Below are positions 6,979-14,805 of a stretch of DNA of 64,000 bases, one piece after another; the stretch's first letter is position 1, and each line of letters starts with the position of its first letter. A model generated the notes under the pieces. That model was not told the DNA's origin and did not search any database. It saw nothing but the letters and a program-made list of their open reading frames with translations. Location: the IMG/VR virus record IMGVR_UViG_3300025168_000049, positions 1 through 64,000 of that record; one strand, 5' to 3'. The stretch is from a virus. Both the position numbers and the translations under genes were made by a program.

Positions 6979-8178
6979 TTAGGCTTTTAGCCAGTTTACA
7001 TTATTCAGATTTTTTACTGCTTTCTTAAGCCACGTCTCTTCTTGACTATCCTCTACATAGAGAATATATATTGTACCGGTTTTACCTTCTTGAAATCTAA
7101 CAAGTCTTCCAACTCGTTGTATCATTGATAACCCTTTACTTGTGATCCCACATATAATACCCATATTAGCGTCAGGTATATCTAAACCTTGGTTTAAAGC
7201 TTTAGTACTACATAGCACATTTATACTGCCTTCTTTAAAAGCATCTAATGCTAATTTTCTTTGCTTGACAGTCTTTCCACTGTGGTATACAACTGCTAAG
7301 GGATCTACAGCTGCACACATTTTATCAGTAAATGCATTAATACCACCAAAAGAGATAATTCTACTATCAGTATTATCAGTTACAAGCTCTTTAAATCTCT
7401 CTAGCTTATTCTCTGCTGAATCTATTATCTTTTTACGCATACGAATAGTTCCAAAGAAGTTAGCGGCATTTGCTTTGTCTTGAGGATCAGCATGTGTATT
7501 ATTTAAGTGTTCTTTAGCTTTGTCAAATGCATCAAACATTCCTAATTCATACTTATAGTATACAAACATCTTGTTTATTTTCTTATACTCTTCACGCTCA
7601 GTGTCTGTTAATTTTATAGGTATACAATTAATCTCATAAGGAGATACTAAACCTAACTTTACACACTCATCTAAAGAGATGTTATAAATTGTAGGAGCTA
7701 ACTTACGTAGTATATGTTTATACTCAAGCTCTTCTGGCTCTGTTGCTGTCATACATAATAGGTTATCATAAGTGTTCATACTGAAGAACTTTCTATGTTC
7801 TTTACTCAAGCCTAAATGTATTTCATCACATACAACTATACTATAGTGCTGTCCTTGCAATTTATATGCAGACTGATAACACATAATATCTACGCTGTCT
7901 AGGCAATGAGAGTACCCCCATTTATGAAACTCATCTTCAAATTGTTCTTGCAATTGAATCGTGGGAACTAAAACCAGTGCTTTAGTAGAAGGATTGCTCC
8001 TAAGAATGTAGTTAATGGCAGCCACACCACATCTTGACTTACCAAAGCCGGTACCAGCAATGAGACTACCAATACCATTATTATCAGCCCACGCATTAAG
8101 CGCTTTCTTCTGTTCATTGTCTTTGGTTTCATTTAATTTCATTTTTATTTTCATCTTTATTTTTATTTTGTCCAACAA
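6979..8178 (-). CDS. SF2 DEAD/DEAH-box helicase
   Basis: 399 residues. Motif I is AGTGFGKS at 41-48, motif II is DEIH at 118-121, motif III lies at TATE near 148, and the second RecA domain has CSTKALNQGLDIPDA and the motif VI QRVGRLVR. This is a compact SF2 helicase/translocase of the UvsW/RecG/type III restriction class, probably for branch migration or recombination-dependent replication. The longest start (8178) overlaps the PolA stop by 16 bases and adds a run of Lys/Ile codons; the ATG at 8142 (MKLNETKD) is an equally good start. Confidence 0.88.
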   Translation of the reverse strand: MLDKIKIKMKIKMKLNETKDNEQKKALNAWADNNGIGSLIAGTGFGKSRCGVAAINYILRSNPSTKALVLVPTIQLQEQFEDEFHKWGYSHCLDSVDIMCYQSAYKLQGQHYSIVVCDEIHLGLSKEHRKFFSMNTYDNLLCMTATEPEELEYKHILRKLAPTIYNISLDECVKLGLVSPYEINCIPIKLTDTEREEYKKINKMFVYYKYELGMFDAFDKAKEHLNNTHADPQDKANAANFFGTIRMRKKIIDSAENKLERFKELVTDNTDSRIISFGGINAFTDKMCAAVDPLAVVYHSGKTVKQRKLALDAFKEGSINVLCSTKALNQGLDIPDANMGIICGITSKGLSMIQRVGRLVRFQEGKTGTIYILYVEDSQEETWLKKAVKNLNNVNWLKA

Positions 8179-10019
8179 TTATTTACTGTTACTTCAGCTT
8201 CTAATAAGCCATTTGTTACTATCTCTTTAGCAGCTACTTCCATTAAATGTTTCATGTCTTTTGACCATTCTTCTACATAGTCATCTTGACATATAGTGTC
8301 TATCTGATCATGTACAGTCATTACTAGTTTAACAGGTGCATCATTTACATCTATATGCTCACGCATTAGTATTAAAGCTCTCTTAGTCATATCAGCACTA
8401 GCTCCTTGAATAGGTGTGTTCTTACTAGCTCTCTCGATACTACCAAGTTCCATTGTTGACGACTTGTTATCCCATATCTTTGGGTACCAGTTAGTAAACC
8501 ATCTCTTCCTATTATAAGGAGGAAATGTTTTAATATAGCCATATCTCTTACCGTAGTTCCCTAACTTCTCCAGAAAGCCCTTAATAGCAGGAAAAGCTTT
8601 AAAATATTTTTCAATAAGGAGCTTAGCATCGCTAATATTAATATTAAGGGTATCAGCGAGCTTATTAGGACCCATACCATAAGCGAGTCCAAAGTTGATT
8701 GTTTTGACATTTGTTCTAAGTTTTTTATGTGCAGCACAGTTACATTTTTCTTTATTACTCATGTATAAGCAGTCATCTTCTGCACTTGTTATCCATTGGT
8801 TACCATATACTAGCTCAGCACAGGTTGAATGCAAGTCTTGTCCGTCTTCTAAAGCTTTAATCCAAACTGGGTCCTTAGATCCAAAAGCAATTACATTTAA
8901 CTCTTGGCTTGAATAATCAGCACTTACAAAGCTCCATTTATCAGGTGCGATGAAACAGTTCCTAAAACTATTGTTTGCAGGTATCTGTTGCATATTAGGT
9001 TTACTACTACTTATTCTACCTGTATCTAGTATTTGGTGAAAATTAGTATGTATCTTACCATCTCCACTAAAATTCTTAAAGAAGCTCTCTCCATAAGATG
9101 TCCACAATTTCATTGCCTCTTTATATTTTATATATTTATATATGATAGGGAACTTAGATCCATATTTAATAAGCTCTTTACCATTAACATTATCCAATTT
9201 AGGTACAAATGTTTGAAACAATTCAAGCACTTGTTTAGGTGATGTCCATTTAACATCTACAGTTCTTATTTCATCAGTAGGTATAAATAAATCTGCTTGC
9301 ACATATTTATTTACAAATTTAGACAGAGTTATATCAGTTAAAATCAGTTCATCTAATTCTTTTGCTAACTCTATAGCTTTGCGAGAATTGATTTCTTCTA
9401 GTCCTAACCATTTACTTTCGTCTACATCTAACCCATTATATTCTATGTCAGCTAATGCTAACACAGCATCATTTTCAAGAGCAACTGTATTTTCAAGTTC
9501 AAATTGCGCTATTCTATTCTGTTGTAAATCTTTTATTTTACATAGGTGTTTAACATCTTCTGCACCATATTTTATCTGTTCATCTGTAAATTTAGTATCA
9601 GCCATATTTATAAATGATAGTCTAGTAGATTTATCTAGTTCTAGGTTTAAATATCTTTGACATAAATTACCAAGAGAGAATCCTAATTTTGTACCACAAT
9701 AGATTACTTTCTCAGTTAACATTGTATCATAAATGTTATTGCATTTTATATTTGCAGTATGTCTTATAAATTTATAATCAAATTTAGCATTGTGAAATAT
9801 CTTTACAATATCATTACTTTCTAAAAGTTCTTTTAATGGTTCTATACTGGTTACTCTTGTATCTATAATAAACTGATTTTCTTCATCTCCAATTTGAAAC
9901 ATAGTCATTATATTAGTAGTAAAATCTAATCCATTGGTTTCTGTGTCTATTCCTAATGTCTTTTTATCTCTACAATATTCTATTATTTCATCGGTGTTTG
10001 TTACTAATTTGTAAGCCAT
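8163..10019 (-). CDS. polA: Family A DNA polymerase (3'-5' exonuclease plus polymerase)
   Basis: 618 residues. The N-terminal DnaQ-like proofreading domain shows D25-x-E27, NAKFD at 77-81 and YGAED at 151-155. In the polymerase domain motif A is SADYSSQEL (D368), motif B/O-helix is R435-x3-K439-x3-F443-x3-Y447-G, and motif C is VHD at 569-571. The 5'-3' exonuclease domain is absent, as usual for phage PolA. Phe at the O-helix position is the ddNTP-discriminating type. A short insertion before the O-helix carries C417, C426, C428 and H431, a possible metal site. It is the phage replicase; a Bacteroidota-type promoter precedes it (10116-10147). Confidence 0.95.
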   Translation of the reverse strand: MAYKLVTNTDEIIEYCRDKKTLGIDTETNGLDFTTNIMTMFQIGDEENQFIIDTRVTSIEPLKELLESNDIVKIFHNAKFDYKFIRHTANIKCNNIYDTMLTEKVIYCGTKLGFSLGNLCQRYLNLELDKSTRLSFINMADTKFTDEQIKYGAEDVKHLCKIKDLQQNRIAQFELENTVALENDAVLALADIEYNGLDVDESKWLGLEEINSRKAIELAKELDELILTDITLSKFVNKYVQADLFIPTDEIRTVDVKWTSPKQVLELFQTFVPKLDNVNGKELIKYGSKFPIIYKYIKYKEAMKLWTSYGESFFKNFSGDGKIHTNFHQILDTGRISSSKPNMQQIPANNSFRNCFIAPDKWSFVSADYSSQELNVIAFGSKDPVWIKALEDGQDLHSTCAELVYGNQWITSAEDDCLYMSNKEKCNCAAHKKLRTNVKTINFGLAYGMGPNKLADTLNINISDAKLLIEKYFKAFPAIKGFLEKLGNYGKRYGYIKTFPPYNRKRWFTNWYPKIWDNKSSTMELGSIERASKNTPIQGASADMTKRALILMREHIDVNDAPVKLVMTVHDQIDTICQDDYVEEWSKDMKHLMEVAAKEIVTNGLLEAEVTVNNCWTK

Positions 10020-10039
10020 AAGTGATTGATTTTTAATAA

Positions 10040-10065
10040 CAAAGGGAAGATTTCTCTCCCCTTTG
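10040..10065 (-). promoter_or_regulatory. Hairpin in the polA 5' leader
   Basis: CAAAGGG (10040-10046) and CCCTTTG (10059-10065) form a perfect 7-bp stem around a 12-nt spacer, 20 bases before the polA ATG on the minus strand. It lies downstream of the predicted promoter, so it would be in the mRNA leader, where it could affect translation or early termination. Confidence 0.4.
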
Positions 10066-10115
10066 TAGGTTTTTAATTAAAGTTGACTATAAACACATCC
10101 ATTATACTTACGCGG

Positions 10116-10147
10116 CAAATATACAAATATTTTTAATAACCACCAAA
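10116..10147 (-). promoter_or_regulatory. Bacteroidota-type promoter for polA
   Basis: On the minus strand TTTG (plus 10144-10147) is followed after 20 nt by TATATTTG (plus 10116-10123). This matches the Bacteroidota primary sigma consensus TTTG, 19-21 nt, TAnnTTTG. Transcription would begin near 10109, some 90 bases before the polA ATG. The match is exact in all fixed positions, which supports a Bacteroidota host. Confidence 0.75.
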
Positions 10148-10163
10148 TAATATAATAATAAAT

Positions 10164-10196
10164 AATATAGGGGGATGGTCTATGTCCCCCTATATT
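10164..10196 (-). terminator. Strong hairpin, probable terminator
   Basis: AATATAGGGGGA (10164-10175) and TCCCCCTATATT (10185-10196) form a perfect 12-bp stem with a 9-nt loop, 30 bases after the stop of the gene at 10227-10829 and just upstream of the polA promoter. The following minus-strand sequence is AT-rich rather than pure U. Position and strength favour an insulating terminator. Confidence 0.6.
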
Positions 10197-10226
10197 AAAA
10201 CAAAGTGTAAACTATAAAAAATTACT

Positions 10227-10829
10227 TTATAGAATCATATTAGTCTCTCCTACAGCATCTAATTTAGATGTAGTAACAGAGGCTTTTCCTTCAGCTTCTA
10301 TTGTTATAGAATCTGGTTGTAAAAATGTGTGTAGTTCTTTTGTTTCTTCATTTGTCATAACTACATCAGTATTAGAGAATATGTATTTACCTTCATGAGT
10401 AATATAATCTCCATCTTTACCCTTTCTTTTAGCTGCAGTTTCTATATTCTCTTCTTGCCATTCACTAGCAGTAGTAGTTTCATCTACTACAACTCTGAAT
10501 CTGACGTTGTTATAAGCAGGATTTAAAATGTTTAATTCTAACATTTCTCCTTTCTCTGTAACTTCCCAAGCTGCGTCGCTACCAAGATTAATACCTAAAA
10601 CTTCTGTTGCATCAGCTGGTTCAGCTGTTAACCAAGATCTTCTAGCACTTGAACTGAATCGTTCATCTGATTTGTTCAGTAATGTTAATGCGTTCATTGG
10701 TTTTGCATTGATTTGAATAATTTCTGCGAACTCTAAATGAAGTTTACCTCCATTCACTTGTCTTGCGTTTACTAGGAGAGTATCTCCTGCTTTTAGATCT
10801 TCTAAAGATCCACTGTTAATTGTGTTCAT
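10227..10829 (-). CDS. Conserved-looking hypothetical protein
   Basis: 200 residues, balanced composition, predicted mixed alpha/beta; contains RRSWLTAEPADATEVLG near 64-80. I cannot assign a family. It precedes the polymerase transcription unit and is separated from it by a 12-bp hairpin and a promoter, so it ends its own transcription unit. Possibly highly expressed early protein, on position alone. A 6-bp inverted repeat (GTAACC/GGTTAC, 10847-10873) sits in its leader. Confidence 0.6.
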   Translation of the reverse strand: MNTINSGSLEDLKAGDTLLVNARQVNGGKLHLEFAEIIQINAKPMNALTLLNKSDERFSSSARRSWLTAEPADATEVLGINLGSDAAWEVTEKGEMLELNILNPAYNNVRFRVVVDETTTASEWQEENIETAAKRKGKDGDYITHEGKYIFSNTDVVMTNEETKELHTFLQPDSITIEAEGKASVTTSKLDAVGETNMIL

Positions 10830-10875
10830 GATTTACATGTTTTGTGTAACCTGATTTCTTTATCAAGGTTACGGG

Positions 10876-11094
10876 TTAATTAAATGTTTTGATTTTACTG
10901 GTTTCTAGTGCAGGTTGTTTGAAGTCGATATCAACTTTCCTGTCAATTATGTGAATTATCATTTCTAATAATTCTCTTTTTGCTTTTTTAGATGTGTAGT
11001 ACTCTGACATACAAACTACTCTTAATTTTAGTAGTTCAGACAGATTTCTAGGCTTATTAATATCTACACAGATGCCTTTTAGTTTGATTTTCAT
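10876..11094 (-). CDS. Small hypothetical protein
   Basis: 72 residues starting MKIKLKGICVDINKP, basic and probably helical, with no recognised motif. It is followed after 46 bases by the 200-residue gene, with a short inverted repeat (GTAACC/GGTTAC) between them. Coding status rests on length and its place in a continuous minus-strand array. Confidence 0.45.
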   Translation of the reverse strand: MKIKLKGICVDINKPRNLSELLKLRVVCMSEYYTSKKAKRELLEMIIHIIDRKVDIDFKQPALETSKIKTFN

Positions 11095-11156
11095 GTTCTT
11101 ACGTGTTATTTAATTATACGGTTTATAAATGTTTGGGTGTCGTGATACTTGTCTAA

Positions 11157-11330
11157 TTAAATAGAACTTACAGTAGTACCAAGTACTATTAATACTACTG
11201 TAAGTATAATTGATAATAAAACTACTGCAATTCGTAGTAGTTTAATTTCTTTTAAATATATGGAGGTTAACCATTTATAATATTTAAGTTGTTTGAGGTT
11301 ATTTGATGAGAGTTCTAATATTGTTTTCAT
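11157..11330 (-). CDS. Small membrane protein
   Basis: From the ATG at 11328-11330 this encodes 57 residues. The first 34 are polar/basic and the C-terminal half is one strong membrane helix (LLRIAVVLLSIILTVVLIVLG). The start overlaps the stop of the preceding small gene by 4 bases (ATGA), which fixes the start here rather than at upstream in-frame codons. N-in, C-terminal-anchor topology is likely. No family recognised. Confidence 0.55.
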   Translation of the reverse strand: MKTILELSSNNLKQLKYYKWLTSIYLKEIKLLRIAVVLLSIILTVVLIVLGTTVSSI

Positions 11331-11467
11331 GTCTTTTGAATTGTTATAAAAAATACGGTTAATATTAGTGTAAACCCTTTGTCCCATGCAAATCCTAATG
11401 CACATACTTTTGTTTCATACCCAAGAGTTAGGATATATTTCTCTTTAAAATACCAAGTCTTGTTCAT
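11327..11467 (-). CDS. Small hypothetical protein between coupled genes
   Basis: A 46-residue frame from ATG 11465-11467 to TGA 11327-11329. It overlaps the upstream gene's stop by 4 bases and the downstream gene's start by 4 bases, both ATGA junctions. Two such junctions strongly suggest a real, translationally coupled gene. The product starts MNKTWYFKEKY and has a moderately hydrophobic C-terminus (FTLILTVFFITI), so it may associate with the membrane like its neighbour. Confidence 0.55.
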   Translation of the reverse strand: MNKTWYFKEKYILTLGYETKVCALGFAWDKGFTLILTVFFITIQKT

Positions 11468-12135
11468 CGTTTCCAATTTGGATTTACGCTTACTGATTCT
11501 TTACCAACAAGAGCTGGTATAAGTTCATAACTTTTTGGATCAGCAGAGAAAGTATTTAATTTAGTTCTTAGATCTACAGGATTTGATTCATCATTTAATC
11601 CACGAATCCATTCTCTAGGACTACAAGTAGCATTTTTAGTTGTTAATCTACCTTTACTTGTAATTACAATATTTTGTTTATCTGGTCCTAAATATGCATT
11701 GTATGAATCATGATCATATTCTTTTTGTAGATTGTCTTTAATATAATCTTGAGAATCCATTGTTTCTACTCCGTGTTCATCAGTTGTAGTAAACACTTTG
11801 GGATCATACCAACAACTCTGTGTAACTGGTTCTCTGTAAGTATAAGATATTTGACTGTCTTCGTATTCTAATGCTTCATATCCTAAGAAGAAACATTCTC
11901 TATTTCTTAGGTAAGATAGTCTATTAAACTTTGGTTCTTTGTATAATCCTAGTATTACTTGTAATGCTACTGGAGGATTAGGTGTTGCGTGTACTACTTT
12001 GAAGACTCCATCAATTTGAGCTTTGTCAAACCCTTTGAATTGTAGTAGTTCTTTCATTAGTGCTCCTGTATTACTCTGATTTAGAGCTTCTAAAAGCACT
12101 TCTTTTGAATTTTTTTTGATGTTTCTTGGATACAT
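11464..12135 (-). CDS. Hypothetical protein
   Basis: 223 residues. The N-terminal 60 are helical (SKEVLLEALNQSNTGALMKEL); the remainder has many aromatic and polar residues (SYTYREP, YDPKVFTTTDEHG, SPREWIRGL) and may be an enzyme or binding domain, but no family is evident. It starts directly after the large structured RNA candidate and is coupled by ATGA to the small gene downstream. Real gene by length and context. Confidence 0.6.
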   Translation of the reverse strand: MYPRNIKKNSKEVLLEALNQSNTGALMKELLQFKGFDKAQIDGVFKVVHATPNPPVALQVILGLYKEPKFNRLSYLRNRECFFLGYEALEYEDSQISYTYREPVTQSCWYDPKVFTTTDEHGVETMDSQDYIKDNLQKEYDHDSYNAYLGPDKQNIVITSKGRLTTKNATCSPREWIRGLNDESNPVDLRTKLNTFSADPKSYELIPALVGKESVSVNPNWKR

Positions 12136-12181
12136 AATTTAATGATTTTAATGGTTAATTGATTTTAGTTTATAATAAATA

Positions 12182-12867
12182 AAATGGGCTGAGATTACAC
12201 CATTTAATACACATCTTTCGTTGTTTAATTCCCACCCCAAGGCAGGTTAACAACTTATCCACTATTGTCTCCAATAGTATTGTGCAATGACGATTAGTAT
12301 AGCTAATCACTCTTAACGTTATAAATTACTCACAAGATACTTAGACGAGGTGATAGGTTCTAGGGCCCATACCTGCTTTTCTCTTGAAATACATATCAAC
12401 TTGAGGTATCAATGCACCTGAATTCTCTTATTTGAGTCCAGACTTAGTCATCTTTCATTCATAACGGAACAACACTTGTTCTTTTTTAGTTGTTATTATT
12501 ATTGGCGCAAGTAGTGGTTATTCTATAGTTTCGTCGCCTTTTGAGAGACAAAATACTATACTACTCACATATAACTTTTCATCGTTATGGTATTTCAGGT
12601 TATATCTATTCTCTAGATTGCCCATCATACTGATTCATACTCTTCATTAACTCGACAGTTAATTCAGAACTAAATCTACAGTTGTTTCCTATTGCTATCA
12701 CTAGCTCATCTCTCCCACTAAAATAGAAGAAATACACATACCCTCAGTCAGTTGACCCTTGGTGCTGTGTAGTATCCTGCTTGCTTAAATTGACCGTAAT
12801 TGGCAACATAGATTCCAACACTATGTCTTTAGGTATATTACTATACTTATCGGGTTAAGCCCCATTT
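12182..12867 (-). ncRNA. Large structured non-coding RNA candidate (about 690 nt)
   Basis: The 742 bases from 12,136 to 12,877 hold no open frame of useful length in an otherwise fully packed block. On the minus strand the ends pair: AAAUGGGGCU (plus 12858-12867) with AGCCCAUUU (plus 12182-12190), 9 bp with one bulged G, closing a 690-nt domain. Inside are local hairpins: ACUAUUG-GAGA-CAAUAGU with a GNRA loop (12261-12278), GAUUAG/CUAAUC (12292-12308), AUUAAC/GUUAAU (12647-12664), ACAUAG/CUAUGU (12806-12826), and a long arm around 12507-12565 built of GUAG/CUAC, UAUAGU/ACUAUA and UUUUGUC/GACGAAA. The GNRA loop exists only on the minus strand, matching the direction of neighbouring genes. Size, closed ends and phage context recall GOLLD and ROOL RNAs; identity with either is not established. 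Confidence 0.65.
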
Positions 12868-12877
12868 CTTTAAAACA

Positions 12878-13093
12878 CTATTTCTTTAGCATTTTACTCA
12901 TTTTATATCCACCTTCCATATATAATTCTACTTTATCAATACAATCATATATTTGAATGTTATTATTTTTGATCATCCAGAATCTTGCTGCTTTTAAACA
13001 ATCAGCTCTGTATTTCCATCTATCTGCTCTAGGCAGTTTATTTAACTCTTTTTGAGTTAATACTTGAATGTTTGGTAATTTATAATTTGCCAT
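12878..13093 (-). CDS. Small hypothetical protein
   Basis: 71 residues, basic, beginning MANYKLPNIQVLTQKELNKLP, with RADRWKYRADCLKAARFW suggesting an amphipathic helix. It lies 2 bases after the previous gene and directly before the large RNA candidate. No family recognised; early accessory protein by position. Confidence 0.45.
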   Translation of the reverse strand: MANYKLPNIQVLTQKELNKLPRADRWKYRADCLKAARFWMIKNNNIQIYDCIDKVELYMEGGYKMSKMLKK

Positions 13094-13095
13094 GA

Positions 13096-13329
13096 TTAAT
13101 ATATTTTTGGTTGTTTATATCTATGTACTTTTATATACTGTTCGTGTAAATCATTACAATTATGGTTCTTATTGTAATTCCATTGAGTTATTAATGCTTT
13201 ACTTTCTTCTACTCTACCACTATATTTAAAGTAATTATCAAATTCAATGTGATTACGTTTATATCTTTCATACCATTCTTGTTCCTCTTTCATTTCTCTT
13301 ACGAAATGCTTCACTAGTTCTTTATTCAT
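13096..13329 (-). CDS. Small hypothetical protein
   Basis: 77 residues, very rich in Lys, Tyr, His and Asn; helical N-terminus (VREMKEEQEWYERYKRN). Its start overlaps the upstream gene's stop by 4 bases (ATGA at 13326-13329), which supports translation. Function unknown. Confidence 0.45.
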   Translation of the reverse strand: MNKELVKHFVREMKEEQEWYERYKRNHIEFDNYFKYSGRVEESKALITQWNYNKNHNCNDLHEQYIKVHRYKQPKIY

Positions 13330-13607
13330 AATACAGTATTAACTTTTAATGCTACAACTACTTTGATTAAGTCTTGTATTAACTCATCATGTTTAGCTTT
13401 ATTTATAGTTGTTTTATTACTGTGTTTATATGCAGACTGTAAGTAGTCTAGTGTGCGTTTAAGAGTTTGTAAGTGAAGATGATTATAGTCTGGTCCTGAT
13501 TTGAATTTCTCTTTACTTAGTTTATATTCTAATTCTTCAACTCTGTTCTTTAGTTCATAGATAGTATCATTATTATCTTGTAACATTCCTGCTATTTCTA
13601 AATTCAT
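13326..13607 (-). CDS. Small coiled-coil protein
   Basis: 93 residues; residues 10-35 form a heptad-like coiled coil (NDTIYELKNRVEELEYKLSK) and the rest is helical. It is coupled on both sides through 4-base overlaps (13604-13607 and 13326-13329). Probably an oligomeric accessory protein; no family recognised. Confidence 0.5.
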   Translation of the reverse strand: MNLEIAGMLQDNNDTIYELKNRVEELEYKLSKEKFKSGPDYNHLHLQTLKRTLDYLQSAYKHSNKTTINKAKHDELIQDLIKVVVALKVNTVL

Positions 13608-13810
13608 TTGATTTGTTTTTTATAGTATTCTATTATTAAACTATCTCTTGTATAACTATACTCTAGATATGCTTTATCTAATTCATAGTCTATTTGTGTC
13701 TGATGTGGTGTTAATTTAGGTGAACATGATGTAATAATTGATACTATTATTAGTATTAATATAAATATAATTATACGCATCCAATTCACATCACTTAGTT
13801 TATTCTTCAT
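13604..13810 (-). CDS. Small predicted lipoprotein
   Basis: Using the ATG at 13808-13810 the product is 68 residues: a short charged start (MKNKLSDVNW), a hydrophobic segment (IIIFILILIIVSIITS) and a lipobox-like IITSC, then a polar C-terminal part. This predicts export, signal peptidase II cleavage and lipidation at the Cys. In phages such small lipoproteins act in superinfection exclusion or as outer spanins; the early position favours exclusion. The longer frame starting at 13846 would run into an inverted repeat and is rejected. Confidence 0.55.
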   Translation of the reverse strand: MKNKLSDVNWMRIIIFILILIIVSIITSCSPKLTPHQTQIDYELDKAYLEYSYTRDSLIIEYYKKQIK

Positions 13811-13830
13811 CTTATTATGTTTTAGATTAA

Positions 13831-13903
13831 ACAATATATACTCCACCGTCTACGTTAGCATAAAGCATATTAATAGATCATTTGTCAATGGAGTATATAT
13901 TGT
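13831..13903. repeat. Perfect 15-bp inverted repeat
   Basis: ACAATATATACTCCA (13831-13845) is the exact reverse complement of TGGAGTATATATTGT (13889-13903), with 43 bases between. It fills the intergenic space ahead of the lipoprotein gene. Between the arms, on the minus strand, is TTGACA (13883-13888). Possible roles: leader hairpin, binding site for a dimeric repressor, or a small invertible regulatory segment. Confidence 0.6.
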
Positions 13904-13908
13904 TGTAA

Positions 13909-14178
13909 TTATGACCCTATTGGTCTTCCTCTTGTTTGTCCAGTAGCATATGTATCTTTAGAGAACATTCTATCGTTATTTTTTAGATTGTATTGATAGA
14001 TAGTAACACTCATCTCATTAATAACATCAAAGTGAGTGTTTCTAAATTCTATTTCATCATCAGTCCAGAAGTTTCTATATTGTTTATCATCACTGCCAGG
14101 ATGTGCATCCCAGTTTAATGATTTAGTTATACAATGTAACAGTTTGTCGATAAGACATAAGTCTTTGAATTCATCCAT
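13909..14178 (-). CDS. Small hypothetical protein
   Basis: 89 residues, acidic N-terminus, with WTDDEIEFRNTHFDVINEM in the middle and a Gly/Arg-rich end (TGQTRGRPIGS). No family recognised. It is followed by the 15-bp inverted repeat and preceded by a 195-base leader containing a folded element (14271-14337). Early protein by position. Confidence 0.5.
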   Translation of the reverse strand: MDEFKDLCLIDKLLHCITKSLNWDAHPGSDDKQYRNFWTDDEIEFRNTHFDVINEMSVTIYQYNLKNNDRMFSKDTYATGQTRGRPIGS

Positions 14179-14270
14179 AATTTAAATGTGTTTTAATGTG
14201 TCAATTAAGTGTAAGTGTTATATTAATGTAATGTCTGAGAACTGAGCAGTCGTAATACTTGCCTCAAATA

Positions 14271-14337
14271 TGACCCTGAGTGTAGGACAGCACGCTCACA
14301 AGAACAGTGCTAATCCTACCTCTCTAAGGTTAGGTCA
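14271..14337 (-). other. Folded leader element (three-way junction)
   Basis: On the minus strand UGACCU (plus 14332-14337) pairs with GGGUCA (plus 14271-14276). Enclosed are ACCU-UAGAG-AGGU and a longer arm GUAGGA..AGCAC / GUGCU..UCCUAC (14282-14319). This makes a 67-nt three-way junction in the leader of the 13909-14178 gene. It may be a cis-acting leader or a small RNA; no U-tract follows. Confidence 0.4.
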
Positions 14338-14360
14338 AACCTTTTAGTTATGTTTATATT

Positions 14361-14387
14361 AAAAAAAAGGGTTTTATAACCCTTTTA
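14361..14387 (-). terminator. Intrinsic terminator overlapping a stop codon
   Basis: Minus-strand AAAAGGGTTATAAAACCCTTTT followed by more T forms a short stem (AAAAGGG/CCCTTTT) and U-tract. It contains the TAA stop of the gene at 14374-14631, so termination is built into the end of the coding sequence. It isolates the first early gene from the rest of the block. Confidence 0.65.
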
Positions 14388-14631
14388 TTAGTGTAAGATA
14401 AGAAGCTAACTTCTTCTTTACACGTTTGAGAACAGTAAGATCCTCTTCTTTCTCAAAGAATCCGTCATCGTTGACGGTAAAGACGTCATTCAATTGGAAT
14501 GATGTATCAGTAGACACACTCTGTGTCTTGTTCATTTTGCTATCACGACCAGTGATAGAGATGCAGTCACGTCCAGATTTCTTGGACTTGAATGTGTTAC
14601 TAACCTTAGTAACCAAGAAGTAATTTTCCAT
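14374..14631 (-). CDS. Small early hypothetical protein
   Basis: 85 residues starting MENYFLVTKVSNTFKSKKSG. The alternating pattern in the first 50 residues suggests a small beta-barrel; the C-terminus is a Lys-rich helix. It is the first gene of the minus-strand block and ends in its own terminator (14361-14387), so it is a separate, probably early and abundant transcript. No recognised family. Confidence 0.5.
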   Translation of the reverse strand: MENYFLVTKVSNTFKSKKSGRDCISITGRDSKMNKTQSVSTDTSFQLNDVFTVNDDGFFEKEEDLTVLKRVKKKLASYLTLIKGL

Positions 14632-14766
14632 AGGATAAATTGATTTAAGTTAAACTTTGTTTAATATTATGTGGGGGTACACCCATACGTAAAGGATAAG
14701 GGGGGTGTTGTTTTGAGGACCTTCACACGTTCACAAACCCTCCCAAAAATTATTTTTTTAGTTTTT

Positions 14767-14798
14767 ATTTTTTTTATTGGAAAGTTTTTGTATTTTTG
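14767..14798 (+). promoter_or_regulatory. Candidate promoter for structured RNA
   Basis: TATTTTTG at 14791-14798 fits the TAnnTTTG -7 box. The -33 region about 20 nt upstream reads ATTT/TTTT rather than TTTG within a T-rich run. Predicted start is near 14806. It lies in the divergent control region (14632-15138) between the two opposed gene blocks. I found no clear promoter for the minus-strand block here. Confidence 0.45.
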
Positions 14799-14805
14799 CA
14801 CCGCA

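Noticed and set aside
7142-7483. 113-codon plus-strand frame inside the SF2 helicase gene
   Set aside because: It is antisense to well-defined helicase motifs and has no matching neighbours on that strand.
11331-11405. Upstream extension of the 57-residue membrane protein
   Set aside because: An ATGA junction with the 46-residue gene sets the start at 11330, and the extension overlaps that gene out of frame.
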